In this document: positions 1 through 6,078 of the stretch, one piece after another | How the letters are laid out: the number at the start of each line of letters is the position of its first letter | Numbering within the stretch: the stretch's first letter is position 1 | NCBI GenBank assembly: GCA_002346645.1 | Contig: DEAD01000004.1 | Span: forward strand, 8,231 to 14,582 | Direction of reading: 5' to 3' | DNA length: 6,352 bases | DNA from: Dehalococcoidia bacterium UBA2991 | GTDB taxonomy: Bacteria > Chloroflexota > Dehalococcoidia > Tepidiformales > Tepidiformaceae | The notes under the pieces: generated by a model | What the model was told of the DNA's origin: nothing | Databases searched by the model: none | What the model saw: the letters and a program-made list of their open reading frames with translations, nothing else | Made by a program: the position numbers and the translations under genes

Positions 1-2
1 CC

Positions 3-821
3 CTCTGGCCAGACCAGCCACTAGGACGCAACATCGGAGGTACTACCGAGACAGCCCGTAAATTGCCGCTCTCAGCAGTAGAACACTACTTCCGAGCTCA
101 GTACGTGCCCTCGAATATAGTGCTGTCAGTAGCAGGAAATATCACTCATGAAACCGTGGTGGAGGCGGCCTTTCGCTGGCTTGGCCATTCCCCCCAGGGT
201 GACCCACGCCCATGGCACCCCATCGAGCCGCGTGGGCAGCGGCCGCGGGTGGGCATCCGCACCAAGGCTTCTGAGCAGGCTCATCTTTGCCTAACTTATC
301 CAGCCCTTCCCCTAGGTCACCCTGACCAGTATGCGGCCAGCCTTCTCAGCGCCCTGTTGGGTGAGGGTATGTCGAGTCGACTCTTCCTAGAACTGCGTGA
401 AAAGCGAGCGCTCGTGTACGACGTGCATTCCTACCTTAGCGAGTACCACGATGCAGGAGCCCTCACTATCTATGCCGGCTGTGACCCTTCAAACGCACGT
501 GTCACATTAGAAGTAGTCCGTGAAGAGATTGACCACTTCCTAATCGATGTCACCGATGAGGAGCTAGAAAAGGGGAAGCGGATGGCGGCGGGACGCATGC
601 AGCTACGTATGGAAGACACACGTGCCGTAGCTGCTTGGATCGGCGGTCAGGAGTTGGTGCTGGAAGAAGTACTAACTGTCGATGAGGTAGTAACAATGAT
701 CGAGGAGGTGACCCTTGATGACCTGCGCCGGGTGGGAGGAACACTGCTGCAGACGCAAGAAGCCACTATCGCAGCAGTTGGCCCCTTCGAGGACGATTCT
801 ACCTTTGTCGGCATCATTTGA
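3..821 (+). CDS. M16 family zinc peptidase (insulinase/processing-peptidase type), 3' part
   Basis: The frame is open from position 3, so this is the last 272 residues of a gene that starts outside the window; the TTG at 63 is internal. The first residues (LWPDQPLGRNIGGT) match the end of the catalytic M16 domain, where PLG and GT are typical. The M16_C domain follows, with YVPSNIVLSVAGN at about 34-46 and the family hallmark GMSSRLFLELREKRALVY at about 122-139. The arginine and tyrosine of that hallmark help bind substrate in the family. The zinc-binding HxxEH motif would lie upstream, so it cannot be judged whether this copy is an active protease or an inactive partner subunit. Family members degrade or process peptides; location is unknown because the N-terminus is missing. 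The stop TGA overlaps the ATG of the next gene by one base (TGATG, 819-823), which suggests translational coupling. Confidence 0.93.
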   Translation, partial: LWPDQPLGRNIGGTTETARKLPLSAVEHYFRAQYVPSNIVLSVAGNITHETVVEAAFRWLGHSPQGDPRPWHPIEPRGQRPRVGIRTKASEQAHLCLTYPALPLGHPDQYAASLLSALLGEGMSSRLFLELREKRALVYDVHSYLSEYHDAGALTIYAGCDPSNARVTLEVVREEIDHFLIDVTDEELEKGKRMAAGRMQLRMEDTRAVAAWIGGQELVLEEVLTVDEVVTMIEEVTLDDLRRVGGTLLQTQEATIAAVGPFEDDSTFVGII

Positions 822-1264
822 TGGCAGGAGTCCTACTAACAGTCCACGTCGTGCCAGTGCTAAATGGTCGGGTCGTTGCCTTTCTCCTAAATGCCGAAAA
901 GGGGCCGAGCGGCCAGTGGCTGCCATGGACAGTCTTGAAGCACGGCTCCAACCCCTACGAGATTGCCTCGGCCCTCGTAGACGAATGGTGCGAAGGCCCC
1001 ATGTCAGACCTTCGCCTCGTGGATGTCCTTTCTAAGCAGTCTGAAGACGGCTGGGAGCTTTCCATCGTCTTCCGGGCGGAACTAACCTCCCTACCAGGGG
1101 ATGCACGCGGTTCCCCCCAAGCCTGCGAACCTCAGAACCTTGCCGATATTCATGGCTTCCAAGCAGTCGATTTGAAACGTTGGTTAGAAATGGCATCCCC
1201 AAGTCCGAAACTTCAAGAGGCCCCCACCCAGGCCAGTGGGGACGACCCAAGCCTGGTCTTCTAA
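821..1264 (+). CDS. Small Nudix-fold-like protein with a degenerate Nudix box, probably non-catalytic
   Basis: 147 residues starting at the ATG that overlaps the preceding stop (TGATG). No separate Shine-Dalgarno is visible, so translation is probably coupled to the peptidase gene. I did not recognise a named family, but the layout is that of a Nudix domain: a first strand (LTVHVVPVLNGRVVAFLLN, 6-24), then WLPW at 33-36, a helix NPYEIASALVDEW at 44-56, and a strand-rich part ending near WLEM at 121-124. Aligned by eye with the Nudix box consensus Gx5Ex7REUxEExGU, the LP lead-in, the middle G42, P45, E47, A49, V53 and E55 fit. The first G is W36, the following E is S43 (in the GE pair), and the REVxEE core reads ALVDEW, so the metal-binding glutamates are mostly gone. 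A binding or regulatory role is more likely than pyrophosphohydrolase activity. The last 23 residues are a Pro/Ser/Gln-rich tail. The gene is surely real; the fold assignment is an inference. Confidence 0.75.
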   Translation: MAGVLLTVHVVPVLNGRVVAFLLNAEKGPSGQWLPWTVLKHGSNPYEIASALVDEWCEGPMSDLRLVDVLSKQSEDGWELSIVFRAELTSLPGDARGSPQACEPQNLADIHGFQAVDLKRWLEMASPSPKLQEAPTQASGDDPSLVF

Positions 1265-1318
1265 GAACCACTCTCGCCACCCTACGGGAGGCTCCTGTAC
1301 GCTACGACTCCCGCCACG

Positions 1319-1337
1319 GCCTGCACCGGGCGCAGGC
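1319..1337 (+). other. Short hairpin in the leader before the sulfurtransferase gene
   Basis: GCCTGC (1319-1324) can pair with GCAGGC (1332-1337) around a seven-base loop, giving six GC-rich pairs. No T-run follows, so it is not a normal intrinsic terminator. It lies 9 bases before the AGGAG of the next gene and might be a leader structure or an RNA-processing site, but a six-pair stem can arise by chance at this base composition. The rest of the 1265-1358 gap shows no convincing promoter. Confidence 0.2.
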
Positions 1338-1346
1338 AAAACACTC

Positions 1347-1351
1347 AGGAG
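1347..1351 (+). promoter_or_regulatory. Ribosome binding site AGGAG of the sulfurtransferase gene
   Basis: AGGAG lies seven bases before the ATG at 1359. It decides the start, because the reading frame is open further upstream (an ATG at 1236 would add 41 residues that overlap the preceding gene and resemble nothing in the rhodanese family). It is the clearest Shine-Dalgarno in the window. Confidence 0.75.
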
Positions 1352-1358
1352 TCAGACC

Positions 1359-2222
1359 ATGACCGATATCGCCAGCCGCGGGTACTCCAACCCTGATGTT
1401 CTCGTCAGTACCGACTGGGTTGCCGAGCACCTGGATGATGCCAATGTTCGCATCGTCGAGTCTAACGAAGACCAGCTGCTTTACCCCGCTGGCCATATCG
1501 CCGGAGCGGTACAGGTGGACTGGGCCACGGACCTAAATGACCAACTACGGCGTGATTATCTGCAGCGAGAGGGGTTCGAAGAACTCATGTCGCGGAACGG
1601 CATCACTCGTGATTCCACCGTCGTCTTTTACGGCGATCGAAACAACTGGTGGGCTACCTATGCCTATTGGGTATTTCAACTATTTGGCCATAGCAACAGT
1701 AAGGTAATGGATGGCGGTCGCCAGAAGTGGGAACAGGAAGGACGCGACCTCGTGCGAGAGGTTCCTTCCTATGAAAAAACCAGCTACGTAGCTCCCGACC
1801 GTTCTGACGCTCCTATCCGCGCCTTCCGCGAGGACGTTCTAGGACACCTAGCGGAAGGGGGCCAATTGGTAGATGTGCGCAGTCCACAGGAATACTCAGG
1901 TGAGCGCCTCCACATGCCTGATTTTCCAAACGAAGGGGCCCTCCGCGGCGGCCACATCCCTACCGCCCGGAACATACCCTGGGCACGTGCTGCAAACCCT
2001 GAGGATGGCACCTTTAAAACCGCCACCGAACTGAAAGATATCTACCTGAATGAGCAGGGACTCACCCCAGATGACGACACTATTGCCTACTGCCGCATAG
2101 GTGAACGCAGCAGCCATACCTGGTTCGTACTAACCCACCTTCTGGGCTTCAAAAACGTTCGTAACTACGACGGCTCCTGGACAGAGTGGGGCAACCTAGT
2201 GAACGTGCCCATCGAGAAGTGA
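1359..2222 (+). CDS. Two-domain sulfurtransferase (rhodanese; thiosulfate/3-mercaptopyruvate type, CysA2-like)
   Basis: 287 residues, close to the usual 270-290 for tandem-rhodanese enzymes, started at the ATG behind AGGAG. The N-terminal rhodanese domain (about 12-135) is inactive: it keeps the fold landmarks HIAGAVQVDW (46-55), VVFYGDRNNWWAT and VMDGGRQKW, with Asp92 at the position of the catalytic cysteine. The C-terminal domain (about 153-285) has VDVRSPQEYSG, GHIPTARNIPW and the active loop CRIGERSSHTWFVL with Cys245, the only cysteine in the protein. From memory this loop and the ending NYDGSWTEWG closely match mycobacterial CysA2/CysA3. Such enzymes move sulfane sulfur from thiosulfate or a similar donor onto the cysteine as a persulfide and pass it to an acceptor; the substrate cannot be read with certainty from CRIGER. 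There is no signal peptide, so it is cytoplasmic. The stop overlaps the GTG of the SufE gene by four bases, pointing to co-translation and a functional link. Confidence 0.95.
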   Translation: MTDIASRGYSNPDVLVSTDWVAEHLDDANVRIVESNEDQLLYPAGHIAGAVQVDWATDLNDQLRRDYLQREGFEELMSRNGITRDSTVVFYGDRNNWWATYAYWVFQLFGHSNSKVMDGGRQKWEQEGRDLVREVPSYEKTSYVAPDRSDAPIRAFREDVLGHLAEGGQLVDVRSPQEYSGERLHMPDFPNEGALRGGHIPTARNIPWARAANPEDGTFKTATELKDIYLNEQGLTPDDDTIAYCRIGERSSHTWFVLTHLLGFKNVRNYDGSWTEWGNLVNVPIEK

Positions 2223-2671
2223 GCGAGCCACAAATCCCACAAGCACTAACCGAACTACTAGAGGAGTTCTCTTTTCTCGATCGCAACGAGCGAATCGACT
2301 TCCTAATTGAGTACGCAGACCAGTTCGAGAACGTGCCCGAAAACATCGCTTTACGACCCTACCCAGAAGAACGGCGGGTGAAGCGCTGCGAATCACAGGC
2401 TTATGTTTGGGCCGAAGACAACGACAACGGAACCCAGAAGTACTACTTCGCGGTGGAGAACCCTCAGGGGATCTCTGCAAAGTCTTTCTGCGCAATCCTG
2501 GACAACACCATCTCGGACGCCACCCTGGAAGAGGTCCTGCAAATCTCTGGTGATCTAGTCTTCGACATCTACGGTCGGGAAATCTCAATGGGAAAGGGGG
2601 AGGGATTACTCGGCATCCTGACATCGGTACAGGCTTTCGCCCGCCAAGCCAGCAAACAACATCAGTCTTGA
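2219..2671 (+). CDS. sufE: SufE-family sulfur acceptor protein
   Basis: 150 residues from the GTG that overlaps the preceding stop (GTGA, 2219-2222); the family is usually 135-150 residues. An ATG at 2186 in the same frame would lie inside the rhodanese gene and add 11 unrelated residues. The N-terminal helices are rich in Leu and Glu (LTELLEEFSFLDRNERIDFL, 10-29). The conserved acceptor loop is KRCESQAYVW with Cys57, equivalent to the cysteine that takes the persulfide in SufE and CsdE. GISAKSFCAILDNTISD (84-100) matches the part of the fold behind that loop, followed by SATLEE-type and GKGEGLLGIL segments. SufE proteins classically accept sulfur from the cysteine desulfurase SufS and stimulate it during Fe-S cluster assembly. 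Here the direct neighbour is a rhodanese, not SufS, so the rhodanese may be its donor or partner. Spacing and overlap suggest one mRNA. It is cytoplasmic. Confidence 0.92.
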   Translation: MSEPQIPQALTELLEEFSFLDRNERIDFLIEYADQFENVPENIALRPYPEERRVKRCESQAYVWAEDNDNGTQKYYFAVENPQGISAKSFCAILDNTISDATLEEVLQISGDLVFDIYGREISMGKGEGLLGILTSVQAFARQASKQHQS

Positions 2672-2762
2672 CGAACCTCCATATTCTCGCCGCCATTAGG
2701 TCGGAAATCAGCTTGTTTCGAACAGGACACCGGTGAACGCCTATCTTCTTCTTTGGTTTGTC

Positions 2763-2793
2763 TTGACCGCGTAAGGACAGGCACCACTAGACT
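2763..2793 (+). promoter_or_regulatory. Possible promoter of the alpha/beta-hydrolase gene (TTGACC, 19 bases, TAGACT)
   Basis: TTGACC (2763-2768) and TAGACT (2788-2793) resemble -35 and -10 boxes, with a rather long spacer of 19 bases. The predicted start of transcription falls about three bases before the ATG at 2803, which would make the mRNA leaderless or nearly so, in keeping with the lack of a Shine-Dalgarno. The 131-base gap after sufE (2672-2802) shows no other clear signal and no good terminator. Confidence 0.3.
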
Positions 2794-2802
2794 TCGCCAC
2801 GC

Positions 2803-3669
2803 ATGGAGCCAAAGTCCTGCTACATAAACTCCCAACGGGTACGAATCCACTATGTAACGTGGGGGGAGGCGGGAAACCCCCCGCTGATCCTCTTACACGG
2901 CGGGCGGGACCATGCCCGCTCCTGGGACCGCACTGCATTAGCACTTTGTGACCGCTACCAGGTCTTCGTACCCGATCTACGAGGGCACGGCGACTCCGAC
3001 TGGGCGCTCGGGGGCAACTACTCGATCATTGATTTCTCGCTTGATCTGCACTCATTGGTGGAGGAAATTGGGCGCACCCCAGTAACACTGGTTGCTCACT
3101 CACTAGGGGGTAGCATCGCCCTACAGTACGCAGGCACGGTGCCAGAGAACGTGGCTGCCGTCGTTAGCATCGAGGGATTAGGGCGGCTTCAGTGGACAGG
3201 CGCAGAGCACCGGCCGGCTCATCAACGCATGCGCGATTGGCTAGCGGATATGCGCAAGCTGGCCGGACGCCAACCCCGCATCTACGCCACTTTCGAGGAC
3301 GCGGTAAAGAGAATGCGTGAGGCCAATGGGCACCTGTCACCCGAACTGGCTCGTCATCTGACCGAACACGGTGTACGCGAGATGGAGGACGGGGGCTTCA
3401 CCTGGAAATTCGACCACCATGTACGCTCCCGTTCACCCTATGAGTTCAACATGGAAGATGCCCGGGATATCTGGAACCAGATCCGGGCACCCATCCTTTT
3501 CATCCAGGGAGCCGAGAGCTGGGGGGCCCAGGACACCGCCGCTGACTTCAGCGCCTTCCACAACTATCGTGCAGAGACAGTGGAAAAGGCAGGTCACTGG
3601 GTTCACCACGACCGTTTCGAAAGATTCTTGGAACTAGTAGAGGGGTTTCTGGTAGAGACCTCCAGCTAA
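2803..3669 (+). CDS. Alpha/beta-hydrolase (cytoplasmic, substrate unknown)
   Basis: 288 residues, normal for the family. The start is fixed by an in-frame stop at 2788-2790 and the absence of any other upstream start. There is no Shine-Dalgarno. Landmarks in order: an N-terminal strand pair RVRIHYVTWG (12-21), the oxyanion-hole motif LHGGRDHARSW (31-41), PDLRGHGDSD (57-66), the nucleophile elbow AHSLGGS with Ser100, SIEGLGR (122-128), a helical cap region about 130-220, ILFIQGAESWG (231-241) and the late catalytic GHWVHHD with His265. The acid residue is less clear: no Asp stands directly in the GAES loop, so Asp244 or Glu124 are candidates. The fold covers esterases, C-C hydrolases, epoxide hydrolases and dehalogenases, and nothing here narrows the substrate. 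There is no signal peptide. It is flanked by gaps of 131 and 56 bases and is probably transcribed separately. Confidence 0.92.
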   Translation: MEPKSCYINSQRVRIHYVTWGEAGNPPLILLHGGRDHARSWDRTALALCDRYQVFVPDLRGHGDSDWALGGNYSIIDFSLDLHSLVEEIGRTPVTLVAHSLGGSIALQYAGTVPENVAAVVSIEGLGRLQWTGAEHRPAHQRMRDWLADMRKLAGRQPRIYATFEDAVKRMREANGHLSPELARHLTEHGVREMEDGGFTWKFDHHVRSRSPYEFNMEDARDIWNQIRAPILFIQGAESWGAQDTAADFSAFHNYRAETVEKAGHWVHHDRFERFLELVEGFLVETSS

Positions 3670-3712
3670 CAAAGCCCTACTCAAACCACCGTACCCTTAG
3701 CGCATCCTTTGC

Positions 3713-3718
3713 TATCCT
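3713..3718 (+). promoter_or_regulatory. Possible -10 box (TATCCT) for the DsbA-like gene
   Basis: TATCCT ends seven bases before the ATG at 3726, so transcription would begin at or next to the start codon. No -35 box is found at 16-18 bases distance and no Shine-Dalgarno is present. This would fit a leaderless mRNA, but one hexamer in a 56-base gap (3670-3725) is weak evidence. Confidence 0.22.
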
Positions 3719-3725
3719 CGACTCG

Positions 3726-4589
3726 ATGTCGAACCGGCAGGCACGTCGAGAGCAGAGCCGTCAGTCCCGTAGGCAGACGACCTCCTATAGAGGCGGCCGT
3801 TCTCAAGGATCCTCGCCAGAAGGAGGAAGCCCCGGAGGCGGCAGCGGTGGACGCGGATCAAACTTCCTAAGTTGGCCCTTCCTTATCGGTGTAAGCCTTC
3901 TTGCAGCGGGCCTACTAGCCGTAGTGATAGTCATGGCCCTCCGCAGCGATAGCAGCGACGAAGAGCAAAGCCTATCCGCCATCGACCAAGCGCTAGCAGA
4001 CCTTCCGGTAGAGATGCAGAACGGCAACAAATTGGGCAACGATGACGCTCCTGTAAAGATGATCCAGTACGAGGATTTCCAGTGCCCTCACTGTCTGCGG
4101 TATACATTGATTCACGAACCCTTCCTCATTGAGGAATTTGTTAAGCCTGGACTCCTCCAAATCGAATTCCGCCACTATCCCGTGGTCGGCCAGGAATCAA
4201 CTACAGCAGCGATCGGAGCTTCCTGCGCAGCTGAACAGAATCGCATGTTCGAGTACGCAAACAGACTCTTTGCTAAGCAAGCCGACGACAGTTTCCGCCC
4301 AGACCAAGGTGCTTTCTCCCAGGATGCGCTGGTCGCAATCGCCAGCAATTTAGGGCTTGATACCGCTGCCTTTGCCGACTGCCAGGCAAACCCGGATGCA
4401 CTTGGCCCAATCGCTAGCGACCAAGGATCAGCGCTGGCGATTGGCTTCCGAGGCACACCCAATTTCGTAATCAACGGCTTGCCAGTGCAGAGTCCCCCAC
4501 AGTCGACTGACCGCTGGCGCGAGATTATTCAAGCGGAGATCGATCGCAGAACCACTGAGGAAACGGCCGAGGACGATGACGGGAGCTAA
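3726..4589 (+). CDS. Membrane-anchored DsbA-like thiol-disulfide oxidoreductase (thioredoxin fold)
   Basis: 287 residues. The N-terminal 45 residues are a very basic, then Gly/Ser-rich cytoplasmic tail (eight Arg in the first 25, then repeated GG and GS). One membrane segment lies at about 48-72, followed by the acidic stretch RSDSSDEEQ. The outward-facing DsbA/Thioredoxin_4 domain begins near 103 (GNDDAPVKMIQYEDFQC). The active site is CPHC at 120-123, as in DsbA, and the cis-proline loop is GTPNFVING (243-251). Two further cysteines, C167 in GASCAAE and C219 in ADCQ, may form a structural disulfide, as in several Gram-positive DsbA homologues. The protein would oxidise or isomerise disulfides in exported proteins; its redox partner (VKOR or DsbB) is not in the window. 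The last residues are acidic (EETAEDDDGS). The gene overlaps the next one by 14 bases, so the two are co-translated. ATG is the only usable start before the membrane segment. Confidence 0.93.
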   Translation: MSNRQARREQSRQSRRQTTSYRGGRSQGSSPEGGSPGGGSGGRGSNFLSWPFLIGVSLLAAGLLAVVIVMALRSDSSDEEQSLSAIDQALADLPVEMQNGNKLGNDDAPVKMIQYEDFQCPHCLRYTLIHEPFLIEEFVKPGLLQIEFRHYPVVGQESTTAAIGASCAAEQNRMFEYANRLFAKQADDSFRPDQGAFSQDALVAIASNLGLDTAAFADCQANPDALGPIASDQGSALAIGFRGTPNFVINGLPVQSPPQSTDRWREIIQAEIDRRTTEETAEDDDGS

Positions 4590-5241
4590 ACCATCCTGGC
4601 TAGGCAGGAACACGCTCACCCCTCAAATCTCGCTTCCAATCATCGCCGTGCTTATAGCCACAGTGGCATTGCTAGCAATCCTACTAATCCTTAGCGATTG
4701 CAGGGGTGCGGAACCTACATGCAAAGTTGGTACACCTGGCTGCGAGCTGCGTCAGAATGTGCACTGGCACGCTGACTTCGCTTTGTACATCCACGGCGAC
4801 CAGTATGACTTCAACCAAAAAAGATTCTTCTCAGACGAAGACCATGAGCTTAGCGATAACGCCCATCTCCACCCACCCCGTCACAATGTGGTTCACGTCC
4901 ACCGCGAGGGCACAACTTGGAGTGAGTTCTTTAGCTCACTCGGCTTCAGGCTCACGGACACATGCCTTACCACACCAGAAGGCCAACAGTTTTGTAGCTC
5001 CGACAGCGGGGAGCTTTCCTTTGTGCTCAACGGGGTCAGACTCGATGCGCTCGCCTTCCAGGACATCACCGATATTGACCGTGCTCTTATCTCTTTCGGA
5101 GACGAGAGTGCCCAAGAACTAATGGAACAATACAAAGGTGTCTCAAACGAGGCCTGCATTGTCTCGCTACTTTGCGAGAAGCGGCTTCCCCCCGGCGGCA
5201 TCGAAGACGAACCCTGCACGGGCCGAAGTGAGTGCAACTAG
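4576..5241 (+). CDS. Membrane-anchored His/Cys-rich extracytoplasmic protein with HWHA motif, function unknown
   Basis: 221 residues. The start ATG lies inside the end of the DsbA-like gene; the next possible in-frame start falls within the membrane segment, so this one is preferred. GAGGA stands only two bases before it, and coupling is likely. One hydrophobic segment (about 19-39) anchors the protein, and the rest should face outside. Cys42 is preceded by Asp, so it is a poor lipobox. The domain has NVHWHADFALYIHGD (61-75), then AHLHPPRHNVVHVHREG (96-112) and TWSEFFSSLGF (114-124). From memory it resembles proteins in Thaumarchaeota, Chloroflexota and Actinobacteria with the pattern HxHA, LHTHD, IHVE and LGxFF, none with an assigned function that I know. 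Nine His and nine Cys point to a metal site and several disulfides. The DsbA-like neighbour could form those disulfides, or the two may act together in envelope redox or metal handling. Confidence 0.88.
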   Translation: MTGAKPSWLGRNTLTPQISLPIIAVLIATVALLAILLILSDCRGAEPTCKVGTPGCELRQNVHWHADFALYIHGDQYDFNQKRFFSDEDHELSDNAHLHPPRHNVVHVHREGTTWSEFFSSLGFRLTDTCLTTPEGQQFCSSDSGELSFVLNGVRLDALAFQDITDIDRALISFGDESAQELMEQYKGVSNEACIVSLLCEKRLPPGGIEDEPCTGRSECN

Positions 5242-5346
5242 GCCAGAGCGCAGACCCACAGGTAACCCCCGACTAAACAATCCTGAATCCGTTGTTTGAC
5301 GAATCGGCTAGCAGCTTGGCGAGAGCCAGAAGAATTAAAAACCGAT
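5242..5346 (+). other. Convergent intergenic region, weak pairings, no classical terminator
   Basis: This gap separates two convergent transcription units and should hold terminators for both, but no GC-rich stem with a T-run is seen on either strand. Two weaker structures exist. AAACAA (5275-5280) pairs with TTGTTT (5292-5297) around 11 bases. Further on, TTGGC-GAGA-GCCAG (5316-5329) forms a five-pair stem (one G-T) with a GNRA-type tetraloop, nested inside AATCGG (5302-5307) paired with CCGATT (5342-5347). The latter structure touches the nusG stop codon. Either could act in both directions; this is inference. Confidence 0.3.
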
Positions 5347-6072
5347 TTACAGTTTCTCTACCTGAAGGAAATCTAACTCCACAGGTGTCTCTCGTCCAAG
5401 CATGCTCACAAGCACCCGAACCTTGCCCTTCTCTGTGTTTATCTCCTCGACCGAGCCCACTAGGTCCTCAAAGGGACCGGATGAGATACGAATGCTCTCA
5501 CCAACCTGGAAACCAACCCGAACACGGGGTTGCTCCATGCGCATAGCCCGGAGGATGTTGTTAACTTCGTCCTGCGTAAGGGCCACAGGCTTCGGTGTGC
5601 TCCCAGCAAGCTCCGAGCCTGCACTTACGAACCCGGTGACACCACTGGTGTTGCGAATCATGTGCCAGAGGCTATCGGACTCGGCGTTGCCCTCTTCCAA
5701 GGTGATCGTCTGAATCAGCACGTAACCAGGGTAGAGCTTGCGCTTAACGGTGCGCCGCTGGCCCTCGCGAATCTCGATCTCATCCTCAGTAGGAACGATC
5801 ACATGGAAAACAGCATCACTCGCATCCATCTGGTCGATGGTGGCCTTGATAGCGTGGCGCACCTTGTATTCGTGGCCGCTATAAGTGTTGACGAAGTACC
5901 AAGAGCGCCCTGCGGCACTAATCTCCTCGTCACTGATCTGGTCTTGCTCCTCTTGCTCCTCACGGCGACCCCGCCGACGGGTGGTCGACTGTTGGCCAAC
6001 CTCGTCTGGGCCGGCTTCAGGGAGCGCTTCGTGGTCTACTGTGTCCTGGAGTTCCACATTGTCCTCACTCAT
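5347..6072 (-). CDS. nusG: Transcription termination/antitermination factor NusG
   Basis: 241 residues, longer than the usual 175-190 because of an N-terminal extension of about 56 residues. The extension is acidic, then basic, then acidic again (RRRGRREEQEEQ at 32-43) and probably disordered. The NGN domain follows from WYFVNTYSGHEYKVRHAI (58-75) through VKRKLYPGYVLI (109-120), WHMIRNTSGVTGFV (136-149) and KPVALTQDEV (161-170). The C-terminal KOW domain runs from VGESIRISSGPFEDLVGSV (190-208) to the end and includes SMLGRETPVEL. NusG binds the clamp of RNA polymerase through NGN, while KOW contacts Rho or ribosomal protein S10, so it couples transcription with translation and termination. 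The start lies six bases after the secE stop, with no Shine-Dalgarno, so it is probably translated by coupling with secE. Unusually, the next gene downstream is a convergent unrelated one and not rplK. Confidence 0.97.
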   Translation of the reverse strand: MSEDNVELQDTVDHEALPEAGPDEVGQQSTTRRRGRREEQEEQDQISDEEISAAGRSWYFVNTYSGHEYKVRHAIKATIDQMDASDAVFHVIVPTEDEIEIREGQRRTVKRKLYPGYVLIQTITLEEGNAESDSLWHMIRNTSGVTGFVSAGSELAGSTPKPVALTQDEVNNILRAMRMEQPRVRVGFQVGESIRISSGPFEDLVGSVEEINTEKGKVRVLVSMLGRETPVELDFLQVEKL

Positions 6073-6078
6073 TGCTAA

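Noticed and set aside
1236..1358. Longer start for the sulfurtransferase at ATG 1236
   Set aside because: It would overlap the preceding gene, adds residues unlike any rhodanese, and the ATG at 1359 has a good AGGAG.
2196..2696. 166-codon open frame on the minus strand opposite sufE
   Set aside because: Arg/Pro-rich translation typical of antisense shadows; sufE on the plus strand has a conserved Cys loop.
2712..2726. Hairpin CTTGTT-TCG-AACAGG after sufE as a terminator
   Set aside because: Short stem with one G-T pair, three-base loop, AT-rich and no following T-run.
2903..2918. Stem GCGGG/CCCGC in the hydrolase gene
   Set aside because: It lies within the well-conserved oxyanion-hole coding region and is explained by Gly, Arg and Ala codons.
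3820..3826. AAGGAGG as a ribosome binding site inside the DsbA-like gene
   Set aside because: No start codon follows at a suitable distance; it encodes the Glu-Gly-Gly part of the Gly-rich tail.
4690..4704. Lipoprotein signal (Cys42 after the hydrophobic segment) in the HWHA protein
   Set aside because: Asp stands just before the Cys and the -3/-2 residues are Leu-Ser in a poor context; a signal anchor explains the sequence better.
5530..6078. 182-codon open frame on the plus strand opposite nusG
   Set aside because: Its product resembles nothing known, and the minus-strand frame encodes a full NusG with conserved NGN and KOW domains.
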